Origin: a virus
Length of the DNA stretch: 64,000 nt
IMG/VR virus record: IMGVR_UViG_3300044858_003476
Coordinates: 16,601-80,600 of that record
Strand: one strand, 5' to 3'
Positions 59,409-64,000 of this stretch are shown piece after piece; positions within the stretch are counted from its first letter, which is position 1, and every line of letters starts with the position of its first letter. Under the pieces are notes generated by a model. It was not told the origin of the DNA, searched no databases, and saw only the letters and a list, made by a program, of their open reading frames with translations. Made by a program: the position numbers and the translations under genes.

Positions 59409-59966
59409 TTAAATAGGTAATATGAATTTAACGCGTGTGCGGTCAGTGGGGGTTGCGTGAGTCACGGGAGTGAATAGGAGAACCATCTGCGCAGGGCCCG
59501 TGTCGACCCATTCGCCGGGTAGCCAGAAGTCAGCATTAGTATTCGTGCCTGTTTGTAATACTACATCAGTTAGCAGTGATGCAGAGCGAAAGGCCTCAGG
59601 TACCTGCTCACCGGATACTATTGCCTCTACGTATAACGCCTGGGGTAACAAGCCTAGGAGTGATGTAAGGTCGGCCTTATCATTAAGTATTATGTTCCAG
59701 CGCTGGTCCCCCTGTATAATATCGCCGCCGCTCTCTACTCTATAGGCCAGTGATACTCGGTGAGGGCGCAGTATAACCTGTGTGCTCAGGAATGCAGGGT
59801 CCTGCGGTATAGGTCTATCGGGCGGCTCATCTATATCTAGTGGGTTATCGGGGGCCCATGTCGTATAGCGGCCTATTCCCACACGTAAGGACAGTGTGTC
59901 TCTCATCTGTATCAGACGATATACCCGCCCTTCTGGTGTAGTCTTACTTATGATGGTAGTACTCAT
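59409..59966 (-). CDS. tail protein, 185 aa
   Basis: A beta-rich protein (LSLRVGIGRYTTWAPDNPL, VRSTQ-like strands, TRVKFILPI at the end). It starts at the A shared with the stop of the oxidoreductase gene and ends 3 nt before the 1,359-aa gene. Tail or baseplate by context. Confidence 0.5.
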   Translation of the reverse strand: MSTTIISKTTPEGRVYRLIQMRDTLSLRVGIGRYTTWAPDNPLDIDEPPDRPIPQDPAFLSTQVILRPHRVSLAYRVESGGDIIQGDQRWNIILNDKADLTSLLGLLPQALYVEAIVSGEQVPEAFRSASLLTDVVLQTGTNTNADFWLPGEWVDTGPAQMVLLFTPVTHATPTDRTRVKFILPI

Positions 59967-60979
59967 TATCTCACTATGGCGTCTTCTATTATGGCATTGA
60001 CTATCTCGCGACTGGTTATACCAGCACTAATCAATGAGTTCTGACGAGGCCCGTCGTATGCTGTAGCCCCTATTCCCGTTATATATACATTCTTTATTAG
60101 ACGAAAGCCGGGCTTAACTAGTGGAAATCTAACTAACATTGGATCAGCAGGATAATTCATTGGCCACGATGGGTAGAAGCCAGTCGCTAATACAATAGAA
60201 TCCACATCTGGTATCTCTTTACTATTAGTTATGCGGGGCATCTCCTTGTAATTATACTGGGCTAGCTCATTGGCTATATAGGGTGTGATGCTAGGCCCCC
60301 AACCCTTAACACGAGATAGGTACTCAGCACGTTTATTTAATGGGAGGGTTCTATAGTATCCGCCCAGCGCTGTTTTATTATACCAGTGCGCGTAGGATGG
60401 GGCAGGGTAATTATCTATACGGTACCCCCCGTGACTCCAGGTAACTTCATTGTTCTGCGCTAGGTGCGTTACTGCCTCTGCCGCGCCCTGACCGCTACCT
60501 AGTACTAGGAGGCGCTTATTACGTACCGGGTACTTCAGGTAGTGACTGAGCGCATGAGTATCGTAACCCGCTGTCCAATCAGGTACACGCTGCTCTCGTT
60601 GTCCTGTAGCTATAACCAGGGGACCCTCCTCCAGGAAGCCTATCTCTAGACCCATGCTCAGTGCTCGTTGTAAGGCCCTCTGTAAGTAGCCCTCGAATAC
60701 ATCCCTGTTGCATCGTTCCTGCACTGCCTCTATCTCACGCTGGCTCCCCAGTATACGGTCTCGTTGTAGGTAGTGACAGAGGCTGTACTCAGCGTCCTCT
60801 ATATTAGTACATAGGTCGAAGGAGATAGGACTCCTCATCTGTAGATTGGGTACTACTTCATCTTTACCCCAGCTGCTCAGGGGCTCTGGGTCCCATGCGC
60901 GTACAGTTAGACCTCGACTGAGTGCTTCTAACGCTACTGATAGGCCGCGCGGGCCTAGTCCCATTATATTTACAATCAC
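59966..60979 (-). CDS. FAD/NADPH-dependent oxidoreductase (flavin monooxygenase-like)
   Basis: The 337-aa protein has an N-terminal Rossmann motif GLGPRG (7-12) for FAD, a WGKDEVVPNLQMRSPISFDL segment as in N-hydroxylating and related monooxygenases, a second Rossmann motif GSGQGAAE (161-168) for NADPH, and IVLATGFYPSWP near residue 265, like the ATG-containing motif of these enzymes. It uses a GTG start and is coupled to the tail gene downstream by a 1-nt overlap. Such a metabolic enzyme in a tail operon is unusual. The substrate cannot be read from sequence. Confidence 0.75.
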   Translation of the reverse strand: MIVNIMGLGPRGLSVALEALSRGLTVRAWDPEPLSSWGKDEVVPNLQMRSPISFDLCTNIEDAEYSLCHYLQRDRILGSQREIEAVQERCNRDVFEGYLQRALQRALSMGLEIGFLEEGPLVIATGQREQRVPDWTAGYDTHALSHYLKYPVRNKRLLVLGSGQGAAEAVTHLAQNNEVTWSHGGYRIDNYPAPSYAHWYNKTALGGYYRTLPLNKRAEYLSRVKGWGPSITPYIANELAQYNYKEMPRITNSKEIPDVDSIVLATGFYPSWPMNYPADPMLVRFPLVKPGFRLIKNVYITGIGATAYDGPRQNSLISAGITSREIVNAIIEDAIVR

Positions 60980-61076
60980 GAATTATAATCCCCGTTATAT
61001 GCCGTACGCTGGCGCAGTGAGTTAACCATACCGTCTGATCTATTGTACCTAGTGACAGCGCAGTATCGCTAGTATT

Positions 61077-63092
61077 TTACCAATCTGTAGTAATCCACTG
61101 TTGGTTTAGGTTATCGGGCCATTCTTGTTCTGTCGAGTACCAATCTACACCATTCCATATAAACTCTGCCTGTATACTCGTGCTATTACCCAGCGTCAGT
61201 ACGGTAGTGCTAGTATTGGGATTCTTAACTAGAATATTAAACGCGGGTGCCAGATTCAGTATACGGAAGCGCGTACCCACCGTAGGGTTAAGCGGTAATA
61301 ATACATCTCTGTTCGTACCACCAGGGTCTAGGTGTTGTGTACCAGCACTGGATAGTGTGAGAGTCAGCGCACCAGTGAGAGTCTGTCTATTCAGTGATAC
61401 CTGATTACTAAGGTTAGTCGCATTCCATTTACTGGTAGTGGCATTCCACGTCAACACCTGGCCCTGCGCAGGGCTAGTGATAGCTACATCAGATAGACTT
61501 GCTAGTAGAGTGCCGCCTTCACTATTAACTGCACCCCAGCGCAAACCAGTGGCTGTAGTGCTATCGGCCAGTAGTACCTGGCCGTTGCTGCCTACGGGGA
61601 GCCGACTTAATGCTGTGGCTCCCCGTACCAGTAGATCCCCCTTATCTACTATGGGTAGAGTACTGGGGGCCTGTTCAGAGCGCACCCATCTATTAATAGT
61701 GTTATCCCAGACTATAGTGTCCCCATCTTCTAGATCAATACTACTTATACTCACGTCTGATAGTCTAGTCAGAGGGAGAGATTCATTGGCCCAGTCAGTG
61801 CCATTATATCGTAGTACTTGCCCTGCGCTAGGAGTTGTTATGTCTAGTGGTAAGAGAGGAGTAAGTGCAACGGCCTCCCATTCACTGCCCGTCCAGGTTA
61901 ACACATCATTATCATTGGGATCTGGTGTATTAACATCAGTAATGTTATTAAGTGATAGAGGGGCCTGCCACCGTAGCCCCGTCGTCGTTGCGGAGTCAGC
62001 TACTAAGAAGGCGCCATTAGCCCCTATGGGTAGACGGGCATCAGTAGTACTATATGTATGTAGATCACCTTTAGTAGTAAGAGGACTAGTGAAAGTAGAA
62101 TCATCATCGGTATCTGGTGTGATAGGAACCCAGTTACTAGTTGCGCTATTCCACGCTAGGTACTGCCCATTAGTAGCTGCTGTATCGCTGACATTCAGTA
62201 GATCAGATAATTTCGCCAGCCCGATACGCGCATCTACTCGAGCGCTTGTATGATAGAGGTTAGCCCCCTCAGGTAGATCAGTAGTATTGGCTGGACCCGC
62301 CCCTTCTGGCACCAGAGTAGTAGGTATCCAGTTACCACTCTGATATGTTAGAACCTGACCATTAGTTACGCCTATAGTATTAACATCATTGAGGTCATTG
62401 AGCAGGGCTCTATCTAACCGTAGCCACTCAGTACCATTAGAATAATAGGCACCCCCCGCACCATTGACTGCAGCAAACATACCTCGGTAGGTATTAGCTG
62501 GCGGTAGACCACCTATATTAGCTATATTGGTGCTCCACCTAATAGTGCCTGTAGTGTGGATGTTATTATCACCATCTATTAGATTATTGAGCGCAGTCTG
62601 TGTGTTATTTACATCATCTAAATTATTGAGCGCCAGTAAATCACCCCCACCAGATGCTGTAGCATTAACCCAGTTAGTACCATTCCATGTTAGGCCCTGC
62701 CCTATAACAGGAGTAGTTATAGTCACATCACTCAGCGTATTAATACCAGTGCTGTTTATATGCGTTCGTACCCAGGCAGTAGTGGCTAACCGCGTGTTAT
62801 TGTCGCCACTAGGAGGTGTGGGAGCAGTGGGGGCCCCGGTTAGTGCTGCATTATTGATAGGGGCCCGCGTTGTCAGGCCGGGTACGGTAGGCGCTGTTGC
62901 TGTACCACCTAAGTCGCCGGTTAGCCTGATAGTACCCAGTACGCTGGCTGTAGCGGGCCCAGGTAATAGGGTACTCAGATTAATGCGGTATGGTGTTACT
63001 ATTCCATTACGAATTAGTACTATTACCATTGAGTCTCCAGTTATTGTGCTGGGGAGTAATGGTAATGCTAGTGCATTATCTTGAATAGACAT
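61077..63092 (-). CDS. tail fibre protein with L-DV-GQVLTWNG repeats
   Basis: The 671-aa protein repeats a block of the type LxDVxI..P..GQVLTWNGTNWV at least six times (for example INTLSDVTITTPVIGQGLTW, LASLSDVAITSPAQGQVLTW, LNDLNDVNTIGVTNGQVLTY). It twice carries a KGDL...RLPIGANGAFLVADS block. The N-terminal GTIRLTGDLGGTATAPTVPG is a common phage fibre motif. This is a trimeric-fibre type repeat. It is the first gene of the minus-strand operon. Confidence 0.8.
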   Translation of the reverse strand: MSIQDNALALPLLPSTITGDSMVIVLIRNGIVTPYRINLSTLLPGPATASVLGTIRLTGDLGGTATAPTVPGLTTRAPINNAALTGAPTAPTPPSGDNNTRLATTAWVRTHINSTGINTLSDVTITTPVIGQGLTWNGTNWVNATASGGGDLLALNNLDDVNNTQTALNNLIDGDNNIHTTGTIRWSTNIANIGGLPPANTYRGMFAAVNGAGGAYYSNGTEWLRLDRALLNDLNDVNTIGVTNGQVLTYQSGNWIPTTLVPEGAGPANTTDLPEGANLYHTSARVDARIGLAKLSDLLNVSDTAATNGQYLAWNSATSNWVPITPDTDDDSTFTSPLTTKGDLHTYSTTDARLPIGANGAFLVADSATTTGLRWQAPLSLNNITDVNTPDPNDNDVLTWTGSEWEAVALTPLLPLDITTPSAGQVLRYNGTDWANESLPLTRLSDVSISSIDLEDGDTIVWDNTINRWVRSEQAPSTLPIVDKGDLLVRGATALSRLPVGSNGQVLLADSTTATGLRWGAVNSEGGTLLASLSDVAITSPAQGQVLTWNATTSKWNATNLSNQVSLNRQTLTGALTLTLSSAGTQHLDPGGTNRDVLLPLNPTVGTRFRILNLAPAFNILVKNPNTSTTVLTLGNSTSIQAEFIWNGVDWYSTEQEWPDNLNQQWITTDW

Positions 63093-63326
63093 ATAATTTG
63101 CGCTGTAGTGTAAGGGTTAAATATTGCACATATTGAGAGTCATACTAAACACCTCTGGACTCTAACTTGTGGGATGGTTTTTTTCTCCTGCACTATATAT
63201 TCTAATATTAGGGTAGCTTATGTTTAACCATAACCCTGGGACCTGATATGTAGCGCATACTCAACGGATTTAGTATTAACCCTCTTTATCACTTTATCGC
63301 CTCAACGCTCAATCGACACCACTACT
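63093..63326. other. phage-host junction region
   Basis: The 234-nt gap lies between divergent genes: the tail-fibre gene (minus) and host selO (plus). It contains a T-run (63178-63184) and AT-rich stretches that could hold two promoters. No clear att repeat can be named without the left junction. Confidence 0.45.
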
Positions 63327-64000
63327 ATGACAGATCATCTCACCAATCCCTTTCTCAGTCTTCCTTACGAAAGCGCCATGCAGGACTTGGGGGACCAATA
63401 CTACGATCAAGTCGCGGCCGCGGATTTTCCCAGTCATATCCTTCGTTTTCGCAATGATGCTTTATTACCTTTGGTGGGAATCCAGCCAGAATTAACTTTA
63501 GATGAGCATTTTATCGAGGCTTTTGGTAAATTTCAATCCCTGACCCCCTTTTTGGCCCTGCGTTACCACGGTTATCAATTTGGCGAGTATAATCCTTTTT
63601 TGGGAGATGGTCGCGGTTTTCTCTACGGTCAAGTTAGGGGTATTGATGGCAAATTATACGATTTTGGTACGAAAGGATCGGGACGGACTCCCTATTCCCG
63701 TCATGCTGACGGTAGGTTAACTCTCAAGGGTGGAGTTAGAGAAGTCTTAGCCGGGGAAGCTTTACGCAGTTTAGGGGTGAATACCTCTCGCTGTTTGAGT
63801 TTGGTGGAAACGGGAGAATCTCTCTGGCGCGGCGATGAACCTTCCCCGACGCGATCTTCGGTGATGATTCGAGTTAGTAATTCTCATATTCGTTTCGGGA
63901 CTTTTGAGCGTTTATTTCATATTAAACGTAGTGATTTAATTAAAAGACTCCTCGATCATGTGATTATTTATTATTATCCTGAAATCGATCCCCAAGATAG
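63327..64000 (+). CDS. selO: SelO protein adenylyltransferase (5' part, runs off the window)
   Basis: The visible 224 codons contain LGDQYYDQV, the [19 protein letters not shown] block, [35 protein letters not shown] and [11 protein letters not shown], the conserved core of the SelO/YdiU family. SelO is a pseudokinase-fold enzyme that AMPylates proteins under redox stress. The gene is chromosomal in cyanobacteria and has different codon use from the phage genes. The ATG at 63327 begins [18 protein letters not shown]. The 3' end is outside the window. Confidence 0.9.
   Translation, partial: MTDHLTNPFLSLPYESAMQDLGDQYYDQVAAADFPSHILRFRNDALLPLVGIQPELTLDEHFIEAFGKFQSLTPFLALRYHGYQFGEYNPFLGDGRGFLYGQVRGIDGKLYDFGTKGSGRTPYSRHADGRLTLKGGVREVLAGEALRSLGVNTSRCLSLVETGESLWRGDEPSPTRSSVMIRVSNSHIRFGTFERLFHIKRSDLIKRLLDHVIIYYYPEIDPQD

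Overview
The window reads as most of a large tailed-phage genome joined at its right edge to a cyanobacterial chromosome. From 63327 to the end lies the 5' part of a host selO gene. Everything to the left is phage-like, with some host-like insertions. The host is most likely a Microcystis-type cyanobacterium, inferred from the cyanobacterial form of SelO, a DUF6745 gene, the cyanobacterial style of the CRISPR-like repeats (ending GATTGAAAC) and AT-rich host-like cargo. No integrase, recombinase or repressor was recognised, so it is open whether this is a true prophage junction.

Layout. (1) 1-9.7 kb, plus strand: replication and repair genes. These are a sliding-clamp-like protein, a DUF6745 gene pair, a 4Fe-4S uracil-DNA glycosylase, a clamp-loader AAA+ subunit with its zinc module, a likely partner, and a UvsW-like SF2 helicase. 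An IsrB (HNH-less IscB) element with a candidate omega RNA sits just in front of the glycosylase gene. (2) 10.0-13.9 kb: an AT-rich island that starts with a degenerate three-repeat CRISPR-like array of exact 81-bp period. It carries small paralogous genes of unknown function, one pseudogene, an orphan CRISPR-like repeat and a tRNA-Tyr with its own sigma70-type promoter. (3) 13.9-17.3 kb: a dNMP-kinase-like gene, a Pif1/Dda-like helicase and small unknowns. (4) 17.35-24.76 kb: the most unusual part, about 39 tandem, mostly overlapping small genes of one family (about 41-96 aa). Each ends in an acidic tail whose codons also hold the ribosome-binding site and start codon of the next unit. (5) 25-33.7 kb, plus strand: DnaG-like primase, orphan HigA antitoxin, radical SAM enzyme, RuvC-like resolvase, Cas4/RecB-like Fe-S nuclease, and HTH/TerS-like proteins. 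(6) 34.0-63.1 kb, minus strand: one dense structural operon running leftwards from a tail-fibre gene at 63.1 kb. It passes through an FAD/NADPH oxidoreductase, two related DUF4815-like proteins, baseplate-like proteins and the large terminase, and ends in a 2,898-aa membrane-rich virion-type protein.

The plus-strand early/replication half and the minus-strand late half converge at a perfect 12-bp hairpin near 33.9 kb. The replication set (clamp, clamp loader, primase, two helicases, resolvase, exonuclease, UDG, dNMP kinase) would support a largely self-sufficient replisome, although no DNA polymerase or DnaB helicase lies in the window. The major capsid and portal genes were also not recognised and may lie outside it.
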